This document shows, one piece after another, positions 1 to 8,310 of a stretch of 64,000 bases of DNA. Numbering within the stretch: the first letter of the stretch is position 1; the number at the start of each line of letters is the position of its first letter. Under the pieces are notes generated by a model, which was not told the DNA's origin, ran no database searches, and saw only the letters and a list, made by a program, of their open reading frames with translations. The DNA lies in NCBI RefSeq assembly GCF_900626145.1, contig NZ_LR130816.1, positions 776,078 through 840,077 on the forward strand, in the 5' to 3' direction. Made by a program: the position numbers and the translations under genes. Origin of the DNA: Intestinimonas timonensis (GTDB taxonomy: Bacteria > Bacillota > Clostridia > Oscillospirales > Oscillospiraceae).

Positions 1-108
1 TTCTGTGAGGCCAATGAGATGATTGACCGCTATATCAATTTTTACAACCACGAGCGCATCCAGCTAAAAACTGGAGTGGCGCCGCTCACGCTGCGCCACT
101 CCGCTTAA
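1..108 (+). CDS. IS3-family transposase orfB, C-terminal fragment (cut by window start)
   Basis: Reading frame 1 is open from the first base to TAA at 106-108. The 35 residues include EANEMIDRYINFYNHERIQ, the typical C-terminus of IS3-family rve integrase-core transposases. The same block is present in the complete orfB at 45307-46164, with differences in the last ten residues (GVAPLTLRHSA here, GEAPLARRLSA there). The two copies are therefore related but not identical. The gene is partial only because the window begins inside it. Confidence 0.85.
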   Translation, partial: FCEANEMIDRYINFYNHERIQLKTGVAPLTLRHSA

Positions 109-169
109 AACTTCATATTTCCCTACATTGAGGCCTTTTTGTGCTGTCCGCACAATTTGGGGCGGTTCA
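1..169 (+). mobile_element. Right end of an IS3-family insertion sequence
   Basis: The first 108 bases encode the last 35 residues of an IS3 orfB transposase and the next 61 bases are the right end of the element. The terminal bases (CTGTCCGCACAATTTGG, then GGTTCA at 164-169) match the right terminal repeat of the complete copy at 44918-46225 with a few substitutions. The sequence outside the element begins CAGGTCCGCGGCC followed by six T, which is half of a terminator stem. The left part lies outside the window, so whether this copy is intact cannot be seen. Confidence 0.85.
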
Positions 170-190
170 CAGGTCCGCGGCCTTTTTTCA
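170..190. terminator. Right half of a terminator hairpin split by the IS3 element
   Basis: The bases just outside the IS end read CAGGTCCGCGGCC followed by six T. This is the right arm and T-tract of an intrinsic terminator whose left arm should lie on the far side of the IS, outside the window. On the - strand it would have ended the SLH carboxypeptidase message that stops at 206. Confidence 0.5.
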
Positions 191-205
191 GGAAATGAAA
201 TGGTG

Positions 206-3200
206 TTACTCCGCGTCGGCGGTGAGCAGGGCGCTGGCACGGACCATCAGGGTGGCCAGCTCGGCGCGGGAGGCGTTGCCCTGGGGATTCAGGGCGCCGG
301 TGTCGCTGCCGGTGAGGAGGCCGTTCTCCACAGCCCAGGTCACAGCGTCAGCGGCCCAATCGCTCACGGAAGCGCCGTCGGGATAGGCGGTCAGGTCGCC
401 CTCGGCGGCGGGGCTGCCGGCGTAGCGCCACAGCATGGTGACCAGCTGCTCGCGGGTGAGCACGCCCTCCATGTTGGTGCCGTCGGACACGCCGTTCTCC
501 ACGGCCCAGGCCTGTCCGTCGGCGTACCACACATCGCTGACGGTGGTGTCATCGCCGGCGCAGCGGGCCAGGATAGTGACCAGCATGCCGCGGCTGGTAT
601 CCATGGCGGGGGAGAAGGTGGTCTCGCTAGTGCCGTTCATGAGGCCCAGCTCGGTGACGGAGGCCACGGCGTCGGCGTACCAGGCGTCGGCGGGGACATC
701 GACAAAGCCGGTGGTCTCAGTGGTCTCGGCGTTCAGCACGCTCACAAAGGCGGCGTTGGAGATGAAGTTGAACTCATCCCGCTGGTTGACCTTGTTGGTG
801 AGGGTGTTGGCGAAGAGGACCACGTCCAGACCGGCATCCTGATAGGAGATGGCCTGGATGGAGTTGTTGAGGAAGTCGTCGTAGTGCTCGCCGTCGGCGG
901 GGAGGAAGCCTTCCAGCAGCTCCTTGGAGCCGTCCAGCTGCACCAGCACCTGGGCGCCCTCGGGGATGGCGGCGAAGTAGCCGGCGCCGTAGCCGTAGAG
1001 GATATCGTCACCCTCGGCCACATAGCTGGCGGTGATGAGGCTGTCGGTGGGGTAGGTCACATAGGCCAGGGCGTCCATGGCGTTGTCGCTGACGGTCTCC
1101 CGGACCAGAGCGCCTTCGGCGAAGAGAGCGGTGGCGGAGTCCACGGCGTCGGCGCCGTAGCCGATGTAGGGGGTGCCGCTCTTGACGGCGGCCAGGGCCT
1201 GCTCATCCAGCTCGGCGGCGCCGATGATGAGGTCGGCCTTGGAGGCGTCGTCGGTGACGGTGAAGCCCAGCAGCTCCATGGCCTGCCGGTCGTAGTTGTA
1301 CTCGTAGGCGCCGCTGACCAGGGTGGTCTTGATGAAGCCGGCGTCGTTGTCGGCGGGCTTGCCGGAGATGTAGATGACGGGGGCCTTGGTGAGGGCCTGG
1401 GCGGCGGGAGCCTCCTCAACGCCCACGCCGGAGATCAGGTAATCACCGGCCACGCTCTGCCAGTCGGCATAGGAGCACAGGAAGCTGCCCTTGTACTCGC
1501 CCTCGGTGATGAGGGAGACGGCCTTGCCCGCCTTCAGCAGGGCGTTGACGGCGGCGGTGGAGTCCTCGGAGGCGTTCATCAGCACCACCTGGGCGTTCTC
1601 CACACCGGTGAAGGAGGAGGTGAGGGTATCCACGTAGGCCAGGGTGGCCTCGTAGTCCATGGCGTCGCCGCAGGCGGCAGCGATGGTCTCGTAGGCGGCG
1701 GGCTCGGCGCACACCACCATGTCAAAGCCGCGGGTCTTGTCGAAGGCGGTGATGCCCTCGGAGTAGAGGACGGGCCAGCCGGTGATGACGGTGCCGTCAT
1801 AGAGGACGCCGTTGGCCACGCTCCGCTTGGCCTGGTACATGGAAACGATCAGGGTGCCGGCGGGATACTCCACACCGTTGTAGTTGAAGGCCTTCTCGGT
1901 GAGGTTGACCTTCACGCCGTTGCGGGTCAGGTACACCATCATGTCGGCGGCGTCCTGCAGGTTGGACTGGTTGGCGCCGTCCATGGGGATGATGTAGCAC
2001 TCGGGGTAGAAGTTGCCGTTCTGGCCCTCGCCGTCATACTCGGGACGGAAGAGCTCGGCCTCGGCGCCCTCCACGTCGTACTGGTCGCAGAACCACTGGC
2101 CCACCAGCTCATAGGCGTCGGAATTGGCGTTGGTCACGCCCCGCTCGAAGATCTTGGTTTGGTCCAGCAGGTAGCTCTCCTTGTTGTTGGCCACATAGAC
2201 GCCCTGGCCCAGAGCGCCGTAGGCCACCAGGTCCACCGCGTCGTCGTTGTGGCTGGGCAGCTCCACCGTGTAGGAAACGGTGCCGTGGAGCATGGCGTAC
2301 TGGGGGGTGTAGCTGGTGGACATGTCGTCCCAGGGGTCCAGCCACTGGGTCTGATAGGAGCCGTCCTCGTTCACCTCGCCGGTGTAGGACAGGTAGTCAC
2401 GCTGGGGGGTGGAGTAGCTGTTGAAGGTATCGTTGTTGGCCACAGCCGCGATGCCCAGCGCCTCACCGCCGCTCATCAGGTGCTCGGCCAGCAGGTCATA
2501 CTCGAAGTTGGGCTCGTGGGGGGGATCGCAGGGCTCGCACTGGAACTCCTTGTGCTGACCGTGGAACTCGGTGAAGCTCACAGGGTTCCACTCAGTGATG
2601 AGCTGGGTCATGTTCTGGGTCTCGGCCTGGGTCTGGAAAGAGTTGTCCCGGTTCAGGTCAAAGCCGCCGGAGGAGGTACGGGTCACATAGGTGCGGCCCT
2701 CCACGTTCTCCTCGGGCACGATGAGGAAGAACACGTCGTCCAGCAGGTCGTCCATGTCCACCGTGACGGTCTCTACATTATAATACTTCTCCAGGTCCAG
2801 CTTGTAGGAGGTGGTCCAGGGGGAGACGGTGCCCTCCTCGTCGGTAGCCTTGATAAAGCCCAGATAGGTGGCGGTGTCGGCCACCAGGTCGGGGATGGCG
2901 ATGCTGCCCTCCTCGCCCACAGGGCCCATCTGCTCGGCCAGCTTGGCCTCGCCCTCGGCGGTGAAACCGGTCATGTTGTCGTAGGAGATGGTGCCCTCCT
3001 CGCTGGCGGCGGCCTCCACCAGCATCCAGGCAAACTTCATCACGCCGTCAGGGGCGGCCACCTCATTGGCGTGGACGTTGGAGAAGAGGACGGGGACCTG
3101 GTAGTCGCCCAGGGTGCCGTTCTCGATCTTCTCGATGAGCCCGGTGGGGTCGCTCTCGGCCTCGGCCTTGATGCTCTGCCACTTCTCCACCGCGGCCTCG

Positions 3201-3973
3201 CTCTTGGCCACGATGAGGTAGGGCATGTCCAGGCTCTCCATGCCGTTGTCGCCCTGGCTCATGCCCATGGACTCCTTTACCACATAGAGGTCAGTGTTCT
3301 CCTCGGCATAGGCCACCAGCTCATCCATGCTCTCGTAGAGCTCTTTCATGGTGTTGAAGTCGTCGTAGGGGGTGATCTTGATCCCCTCCACGGCGCCCAG
3401 CACGGTGCCGTCGGCGGCGGTGGCGGTCAGGTCATACCAGCCGCACAGGTCCAGATAGGTGCCGCCGTTGGTCTGATAGCCCCGCAGGTTGTTGGGCATA
3501 TCGGCAAAGAGGTCATAGTAGTAGTCGTTGGCAAAGGTCAGCTTCAGGTAGACCTGGCCGTCCTGGGTGACCGCCTCGGTCTGGACGTCGGTGAACAGGT
3601 TACCCTCGCCGTCCTTCAGCTTCCAGCTGTCCAGGGTGCCGCCCTGGGTGTGGTTGGGGTAGAGCTCCGGGTCCACATAGCCGGACGCCTCATCGTAGTC
3701 CAGGGACCACACCACCGTCTCGGCGGCGGCCTGGGCCTCCTCCTCAGTCATGTCCACGGGGAGCATGGCCTGGAAGGTGCGGGCGTCACACAGGCTGATG
3801 TAGTTTTCCCCACCGTCACCGGTGGTGTTTTCAAACGCCGCAACAGGGGTGGCGGCGGTGGTATCTTCCGCGGCGTAGGCCGGGAGGACACACATGGACA
3901 GCAGGAGCGCGCCTGTCGTTACCAGCGACAGGGCGTTCCCAAGGAACTTGTGCTTCTTCATGCTCATCACCAT
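206..3973 (-). CDS. SLH-anchored M14 zinc carboxypeptidase-like surface protein (1255 aa)
   Basis: Probable secreted peptidase held on the cell wall by SLH repeats. A signal peptide (MKKHKF, a hydrophobic stretch, then AYAA) is followed by a large catalytic region. It carries the M14 signature: HANE near residues 301-304 for the HxxE zinc pair, FDLNRDN in the position of the NR substrate motif, H in EFHG near 471 as third zinc ligand, and E in TVELPS near 567 as the catalytic glutamate. The last ~165 residues (from about 1090) are three SLH repeats (DAWYADAV, VWYADGQAWAVENG, SDWAADAVTWAVENG). AAGGA lies six bases before the first ATG; an ATG four codons later is also possible. The substrate is unknown. 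It is the only gene between the IS3 copy and the imported patch. Confidence 0.88.
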   Translation of the reverse strand: MVMSMKKHKFLGNALSLVTTGALLLSMCVLPAYAAEDTTAATPVAAFENTTGDGGENYISLCDARTFQAMLPVDMTEEEAQAAAETVVWSLDYDEASGYVDPELYPNHTQGGTLDSWKLKDGEGNLFTDVQTEAVTQDGQVYLKLTFANDYYYDLFADMPNNLRGYQTNGGTYLDLCGWYDLTATAADGTVLGAVEGIKITPYDDFNTMKELYESMDELVAYAEENTDLYVVKESMGMSQGDNGMESLDMPYLIVAKSEAAVEKWQSIKAEAESDPTGLIEKIENGTLGDYQVPVLFSNVHANEVAAPDGVMKFAWMLVEAAASEEGTISYDNMTGFTAEGEAKLAEQMGPVGEEGSIAIPDLVADTATYLGFIKATDEEGTVSPWTTSYKLDLEKYYNVETVTVDMDDLLDDVFFLIVPEENVEGRTYVTRTSSGGFDLNRDNSFQTQAETQNMTQLITEWNPVSFTEFHGQHKEFQCEPCDPPHEPNFEYDLLAEHLMSGGEALGIAAVANNDTFNSYSTPQRDYLSYTGEVNEDGSYQTQWLDPWDDMSTSYTPQYAMLHGTVSYTVELPSHNDDAVDLVAYGALGQGVYVANNKESYLLDQTKIFERGVTNANSDAYELVGQWFCDQYDVEGAEAELFRPEYDGEGQNGNFYPECYIIPMDGANQSNLQDAADMMVYLTRNGVKVNLTEKAFNYNGVEYPAGTLIVSMYQAKRSVANGVLYDGTVITGWPVLYSEGITAFDKTRGFDMVVCAEPAAYETIAAACGDAMDYEATLAYVDTLTSSFTGVENAQVVLMNASEDSTAAVNALLKAGKAVSLITEGEYKGSFLCSYADWQSVAGDYLISGVGVEEAPAAQALTKAPVIYISGKPADNDAGFIKTTLVSGAYEYNYDRQAMELLGFTVTDDASKADLIIGAAELDEQALAAVKSGTPYIGYGADAVDSATALFAEGALVRETVSDNAMDALAYVTYPTDSLITASYVAEGDDILYGYGAGYFAAIPEGAQVLVQLDGSKELLEGFLPADGEHYDDFLNNSIQAISYQDAGLDVVLFANTLTNKVNQRDEFNFISNAAFVSVLNAETTETTGFVDVPADAWYADAVASVTELGLMNGTSETTFSPAMDTSRGMLVTILARCAGDDTTVSDVWYADGQAWAVENGVSDGTNMEGVLTREQLVTMLWRYAGSPAAEGDLTAYPDGASVSDWAADAVTWAVENGLLTGSDTGALNPQGNASRAELATLMVRASALLTADAE

Positions 3974-4001
3974 TCTCTTTCCTTCAAATCCTCGATGAAA
4001 T

Positions 4002-4061
4002 AATATTCATATAGGTTGAATATTGTTTATGAATAATACCACTAAACCCCAGAGACGTCAA
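4002..4061 (-). promoter_or_regulatory. Promoter and palindromic operator candidate of the M14-SLH gene
   Basis: On the - strand TTGACG (4061-4056) and TATTAT (4038-4033) are separated by 17 bases, a good vegetative promoter. Just downstream of the -10 box lies a perfect 8-bp inverted repeat, AATATTCA (4002-4009) and TGAATATT (4017-4024), with a 7-base spacer. Its place in the early transcribed region suggests a repressor site, but this is inferred from position only. The rest of 4062-4195 is AT-rich and shows no gene. Confidence 0.5.
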
Positions 4062-4195
4062 GTATAGAAATGCATAAATCTCAGTTGTTAATCGTATTTA
4101 TTCTCCAGTGCACAATACGGAGGGGAATATATGAATATATATTTATCTATTTTAGTACAATACATAATCACCGTGCGAAAGAGATGAGCGAATAA

Positions 4196-4242
4196 AGGGC
4201 CGGGGCGGCCGCCTATATCAAGGCGGTCGCCCCGGCCCTTTG
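4196..4242 (-). terminator. Strong terminator hairpin behind the dehydrogenase remnant
   Basis: GGGCCGGGGCGGCCGCC pairs with GGCGGTCGCCCCGGCCC across a short TATATCAA loop. On the - strand the stem is followed by TTTATTC, and on the + strand by TTTGTG. It lies about 70 bases past the stop of the truncated dehydrogenase gene and probably is that gene's original terminator. Confidence 0.7.
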
Positions 4243-4310
4243 TGTCTCTCATTTACCGGTAACAGCGTCACGCTCCCGCCGACACAAAGCATGGAGCCTC
4301 TCTCTGCACC

Positions 4311-4463
4311 TTATTCAAAGTACCGTATCAGGGCCTGGGTACCCAGATCTCCCATCCCGCGGTCGGCCAGGGTCTGATACATGGTTAGCACCTGGTTTGT
4401 GATCGGGAGGTCGGTCTGAACCGCACGGCTCTCCTCCTCCGCAATAGAGAGGTCCTTGACCAC
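4311..4463 (-). pseudogene. 3' remnant of a 3-hydroxyisobutyrate dehydrogenase family gene
   Basis: The - strand frame ending at TAA (4313-4311) encodes about 50 residues, including VKDLSIAEEESRAVQ, LPITNQVLTMYQ and ADRGMGDLGTQALIRYFE. This matches the C-terminus of the beta-hydroxyacid dehydrogenase family (GarR/HIBADH type: KDL...LP(L/I)T...GLGD...AL). Upstream of about 4463 the frame meets a stop and the base composition drops abruptly, where the acyl-CoA ligase fragment begins. Roughly 80% of the gene is therefore missing, replaced by imported DNA. It is too short to function. Confidence 0.75.
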
Positions 4464-5816
4464 CTATAATGGTAGTCTTACAGAACGCGAGCTTCTTCTT
4501 TTGGCCGAAAATGAAGCCCCATCTGTACTTTTGTGCAGTGGAATTTATTATGAAAAATGGCAGCATATTTGTGAGAAACTGACCAATCAACCGCTTTTGG
4601 TCAATTTGGATGAGTCCGGACCCAACGGCTATGAAAAATGGTTGGCTGAGCCAATCGATTTGCCTGATTTTCTTCCCAGTGCCGAGGATATCTTGATGCT
4701 GATCCATACTGGTGGAACAACTGGTGTTCCAAAAGCTGCAAAGCTTTCTTATCGAGCAATCACAAATAACTCCATCAGTACTGTCTTAACCCATAACCTC
4801 ACTCCGAACGATGCCACGTACCTCATGCTCCCATTGTTTCACACGGCGGCTTGGAATAGTGTTTCGCTCGGGATTTTGCTGGCAGGCGGAAGGCTGGTTT
4901 TGAAGCGGAAGTTTGATGTAGACACCACCTGTGATATCATTGAAAGCATTCGCCCCTCGTTCCTATTGGGCGTTCCTACAATCTATCAAGCTCTTGCTCA
5001 ATCTCCCCGCTTTCAGACAACAGACTTTTCCTCATTGAAAGCCCTCCGATGTGGAACGGCACCTCTCCCGAGATCGCTGTTTCAGCTCTATGATGCCCAC
5101 AATCTTCCCCTATGTAATGCCTATGGCCTAACTGAATGTGGTCCAAGCAATTTCTCATTTGCCATGCACTTGGTTACACAGGACATCCTACGAGCCAAAG
5201 TAGGTTCTGTTGGTCAACCAATGTATTACAACCGGGTCCGTATCGTGGATGATAGCGGCAATGAAGTTCCACCTGGACAGCCAGGTGAGTTACAGTTTTC
5301 CGGCCCTCTGGTGTTTAGCGGCTATTGGAACAATCCTGAGGAAACCCAAAAAGTCATCTGCGGAAATTGGGTCAACACAGGTGATATTGCCACCTGTGAC
5401 AGTGATGGATTTTATTTTATTATTGGCCGCAAAAAAATATGTTTATTACCGGGGGAGAAAATATTTTCCCTATTGAGATCGAAGATGTTCTCATACAGCA
5501 CCCTTCCGTGCAGGACTGCTGTGTAATCGGCGTGGAGGACTGCCATTGGGGTGAGGTTGGAAAAGCATTCGTTCAGTTGCGGTCAGGCTGTGAGGAAACA
5601 CCAGAATCTATAATAAATTACCTGGCCGAGTATTTACCAACCATAAAGCAACCGAAGTATATTTCTTTTGTAGACAATATCCCAAGGAATTCCGTCGGAA
5701 AACTTTTGCTCTCTAAGGTAAGGGCGCTCCATGACGAGGAAATGCGGAAAAACCCTGCACCAAAGAAGATTGTACCAACCAAGAAATCCGGTACATACGC
5801 TATTTTGTTGCTTTAG
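4456..5816 (+). pseudogene. Truncated and frameshifted acyl-CoA synthetase (AMP-forming)
   Basis: A class I adenylate-forming enzyme (fatty-acyl- or 4-coumarate-CoA-ligase-like) in two frames. The first part (to 5526) has the P-loop IHTGGTTGVPKAAK and the YGLTECGPSN motif. The second (from about 5439) continues with FITGGENIFPIEIEDVL and the C-terminal domain with SVGKLLLSKV. The frames cross at CGC followed by seven A and TATG near 5430; one extra base would restore GRKKDMFITGGEN. The N-terminus is also missing: the frame begins at the junction with the dehydrogenase remnant near 4460. Clearly lower GC than its surroundings and next to an IS30 element, so probably acquired. Non-functional as it stands. 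Confidence 0.85.
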
Positions 5817-5943
5817 CACAATCTCCGCCTTTTTTCAAACAAGCCCTAGTCAGGCGGAAATTACTTCCATCGTTGACTGCGTCACTACCGTGCCCTGTTC
5901 ACAAATTGTATATTATTTTCCTGGAAAAATTTTATAAACGCAA

Positions 5944-7192
5944 ATTGCAATAACAAGTTGGACACGCCGTGGTAGACAGCCTCGGTCTCGGATGGAGCCG
6001 CAGGCTCTGTCCGGGACCGAGGGTGCCGCAGCCGTCAGGCTGCGTATACAGCGTCCAGGAACGATTCAAACAACTCCTCCGAGGTGCGGTAGCCGAGCTT
6101 TCTGCGGGGCCGTCCGTTCAGCTCGTCAGCAGCGGCGAGGATATCCTCGTCGGTGAATTGCTCAATGGACTTGCCCTTGGGGAGGAAGGCCCGAAACAGG
6201 CCGTTGTGGCGCTCGTTCTGGGGCCGCTCCCATGAGGTGTACGGGTGAGCAAAGTAGACCTTGGTGCCCCATTTTTCTATCTGAGCGAAGTCAGCGAATT
6301 CGCTGCCGTTGTCCACAGTAATCGTCTTAAAGACCTGGTCGAAATGCTCGCCGTACTCGGCATGGAGGGCGGTCATGGCTGCCATCACCGCCTCGCTGGT
6401 TTTGCCGGGGATACGGAACGCAAGGTAGTTCTGGGTCTTCTTCTCCAGCAGAGAGAAGACTACGGACTCCTTTCCAGACCTCCTTCCAACCACGGTATCG
6501 CCCTCCCAGTGGCCTTCTTCCATGCGGAGAGAAGCAATCTCCGGACGGTCTGAAATGCTTGCGCCGTAACGCTTTTTGTTCTCCCGAACCCGGTGCTTCT
6601 TCGTCTTTCGCTTCAATGCTTCAGGCAATTCCGTGGGATGGATGGGCAGACATCCTCTCCACACCATATTGTAGAGTGTGCGGGAGCAAACCATCTTAGA
6701 CGGCTCAAACAGGTGGTGCAGCTTGGCGTAGCCGCAGCAGGCATCCAGCGACCACTTGTGTTCCTGTACCTGCCGGATCACCCACTTGGAGAAGTCCTGG
6801 CAACCGTCCGATTTCGGGTTCCTGTGGCAGGTTGCTCTGTTTGCCTTGTACACCGCCTCTCCCAATTTCGGGGAGTAGCCGGGGGCTTTCCCCTTGGTGC
6901 TCTTACGAACCGGTGTACCACGCCGCAGCTCGTTTGTAATGGTGGATGGAGCGCAGCCCACCTCTCTGGCAATGGCCCGTATGCCAAGGCCTTGCTGTTT
7001 GAGGGCCTTAATGGCACCCCGTTCTACCATACCGAGATGCTGTCCCTTCTTGCGTTCTGCTGCTACTGTGATATAATCTTGGTAGTCCATAGTGATTGCC
7101 TCCCATAGTGAATTTGGTGTAGCAACTTCATTCTACCACGGGAAAAAATCACTATGGACTTTTCTCTTCAAGTGTCCAACTTGATTTTACAA
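5944..7192. mobile_element. IS30-family insertion sequence
   Basis: The element is bounded by imperfect 22-bp inverted repeats: ATTGCAATAACAAGTTGGACAC at 5944-5965 in two runs (ATTGCAATAA, CAAGTTGGACAC), and the complement of ATTGTAAAAT plus CAAGTTGGACAC at 7171-7192. Nineteen of 22 positions agree. It carries one transposase gene on the - strand. AAAATTTTATAAA occurs just outside both ends (near 5925 and 7200), but not flush with the repeats, so it is not a clean target duplication. Confidence 0.75.
6035..7090 (-). CDS. IS30-family transposase (351 aa)
   Basis: Catalyses cut-and-paste movement of the surrounding element. The N-terminus has the IS30 helix-turn-helix (IRAIAREVGCAPSTITNELRRG). 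The C-terminal half is a DDE integrase core: GDTVVGRR for the first aspartate, ITVDNGSEFADF for the second, and WERPQNERHNGLFRAF with the glutamate. The C-terminal NGRPRRKLGYRTSEELFE is characteristic of the family. The length is usual for IS30 and no lesion is visible, so it may be active. It sits between the broken ligase gene and the PdaB-like gene. Confidence 0.93.
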   Translation of the reverse strand: MDYQDYITVAAERKKGQHLGMVERGAIKALKQQGLGIRAIAREVGCAPSTITNELRRGTPVRKSTKGKAPGYSPKLGEAVYKANRATCHRNPKSDGCQDFSKWVIRQVQEHKWSLDACCGYAKLHHLFEPSKMVCSRTLYNMVWRGCLPIHPTELPEALKRKTKKHRVRENKKRYGASISDRPEIASLRMEEGHWEGDTVVGRRSGKESVVFSLLEKKTQNYLAFRIPGKTSEAVMAAMTALHAEYGEHFDQVFKTITVDNGSEFADFAQIEKWGTKVYFAHPYTSWERPQNERHNGLFRAFLPKGKSIEQFTDEDILAAADELNGRPRRKLGYRTSEELFESFLDAVYAA

Positions 7193-7225
7193 TCAACCAA
7201 AATTTTATAAAAAGAGGTTTAACAC

Positions 7226-7996
7226 TTAAGAACAGGGTATCTGCCGGCCAGTGTGGTCGATGGTGTAGTCGGTGTTATAGGTACCGGGTAGGATGAGCTC
7301 CGACACCGGCACCAGGGTGTAGCCGTCCTTCAACAGGGCCTCGATGATGCCAGGCAGAGCCTCCGGGGTGTGGAGGGCAGCGTTGTGGAAGAGGATGATG
7401 GACCCAGGCTGCACCTTGGAGGTGACCCGCTGGGTGATCTCACCTGCCGACAGGTCCTTCCAGTCCAGGCTGTCCACGTCCCACTGGATGGGCTCGATGC
7501 CCAGGGCACGGACGGCAGTGATGACCTTGTCGTCGTACTCGCCGTAGGGGGGGCGGAAGAGGGTGGGCCGGACCCCGGTGACCGCCTCGATCTTATCGGC
7601 GCAGGCGGAGACGTCGGCCTGGATCTCCTCCCGGCTGAGCTGCGACATGTGGGGATGGGTGTTGGAGTGGTCCATGACCTCATGCCCCGCGTCGGAGAGG
7701 GCCTTCACCGACTCAGGGTATTTGTCCACCCACTCGCCCACCACAAAAAAGGTGGCCTTCACGTCGTACTTTCCCAGGATGTCGATGAGCTGCTGGGTAT
7801 CCTCGTTGCCCCAGGCGGCGTCGAAGGTGAGAGAGGCCACCTTCTGGTCCCGGGCCACGCAGTAAATGGGCAGCTGCCGGGTGGTGGCCGACGCCCCCAC
7901 GATGGCCGGATGGTTCACCACATAGAGCATGGCCGCCGCCGCCAGCAGACACAGCCCCACCGTAAAGACCCGCCGCCGGATCAGGTACAGTTTCAT
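7226..7996 (-). CDS. Polysaccharide deacetylase, PdaB-like (256 aa)
   Basis: A NodB-fold (CE4) N-deacetylase expected to act on peptidoglycan or another N-acetylated glycan outside the membrane. One N-terminal membrane segment (VFTVGLCLLAAAAMLYVV) is followed by the CE4 motifs: TFDAAWG (in place of TFDDG), DHSNTHPHMSQL for the metal histidines, RPPYGEYD, and later DVDSLDW and ILFHNAA. The FDAAWGNED form is typical of sporulation PdaB-type proteins of Clostridia, and one motif-1 aspartate is replaced by alanine, so activity is uncertain. ATG at 7996 is preceded by AAGGAGG with 8-base spacing. Expressed alone; the IS30 element lies just downstream. Confidence 0.85.
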   Translation of the reverse strand: MKLYLIRRRVFTVGLCLLAAAAMLYVVNHPAIVGASATTRQLPIYCVARDQKVASLTFDAAWGNEDTQQLIDILGKYDVKATFFVVGEWVDKYPESVKALSDAGHEVMDHSNTHPHMSQLSREEIQADVSACADKIEAVTGVRPTLFRPPYGEYDDKVITAVRALGIEPIQWDVDSLDWKDLSAGEITQRVTSKVQPGSIILFHNAALHTPEALPGIIEALLKDGYTLVPVSELILPGTYNTDYTIDHTGRQIPCS

Positions 7997-8214
7997 TCCA
8001 TACGCCTCCTTATTGGTTCCCCCACAACGGGGTGTCTTGCACAGTTCCACTATATGACGCCCGGTCCGGCCTCATGTTTGGTCCACGCCTGGAGCTGGAC
8101 ATCGCCGCCTGCCGTAAAAAGGCATAGTAAATTTGTAGGTTTTTCACCAGAACCAGGCAGTTACACAAAATAATTCTCACGTATTTTATGAAAATAATTT
8201 GTAACTGTTTTTAG

Positions 8215-8244
8215 TTGTATTTTGGGTCCTTTCTTCGCTATAAT
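8215..8244 (+). promoter_or_regulatory. Promoter of the M60 peptidase gene
   Basis: TTGTAT at 8215-8220 and a perfect TATAAT at 8239-8244 are 18 bases apart. The ribosome binding site AGGAGA follows at 8295-8300 and the ATG at 8311. The 8051-8214 stretch upstream holds nothing else recognisable. Confidence 0.55.
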
Positions 8245-8310
8245 CACGAGGCTGCCCAGGGCCAGATCTCACCGGCCCGGGACAACACCGTGATAGGAGA
8301 AAGAGAAGAA

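Noticed and set aside
128-4003. A 1291-codon open frame antisense to the M14-SLH peptidase gene
   Set aside because: It is rich in Gly, Val and His without domains, an artefact of high-GC codon use. The - strand frame has a signal peptide, M14 motifs and SLH repeats.
5925-7213. AAAATTTTATAAA on both sides of the IS30 as its target duplication
   Set aside because: The copies are not flush with the terminal repeats and lie in AT-rich DNA, so chance is likely.
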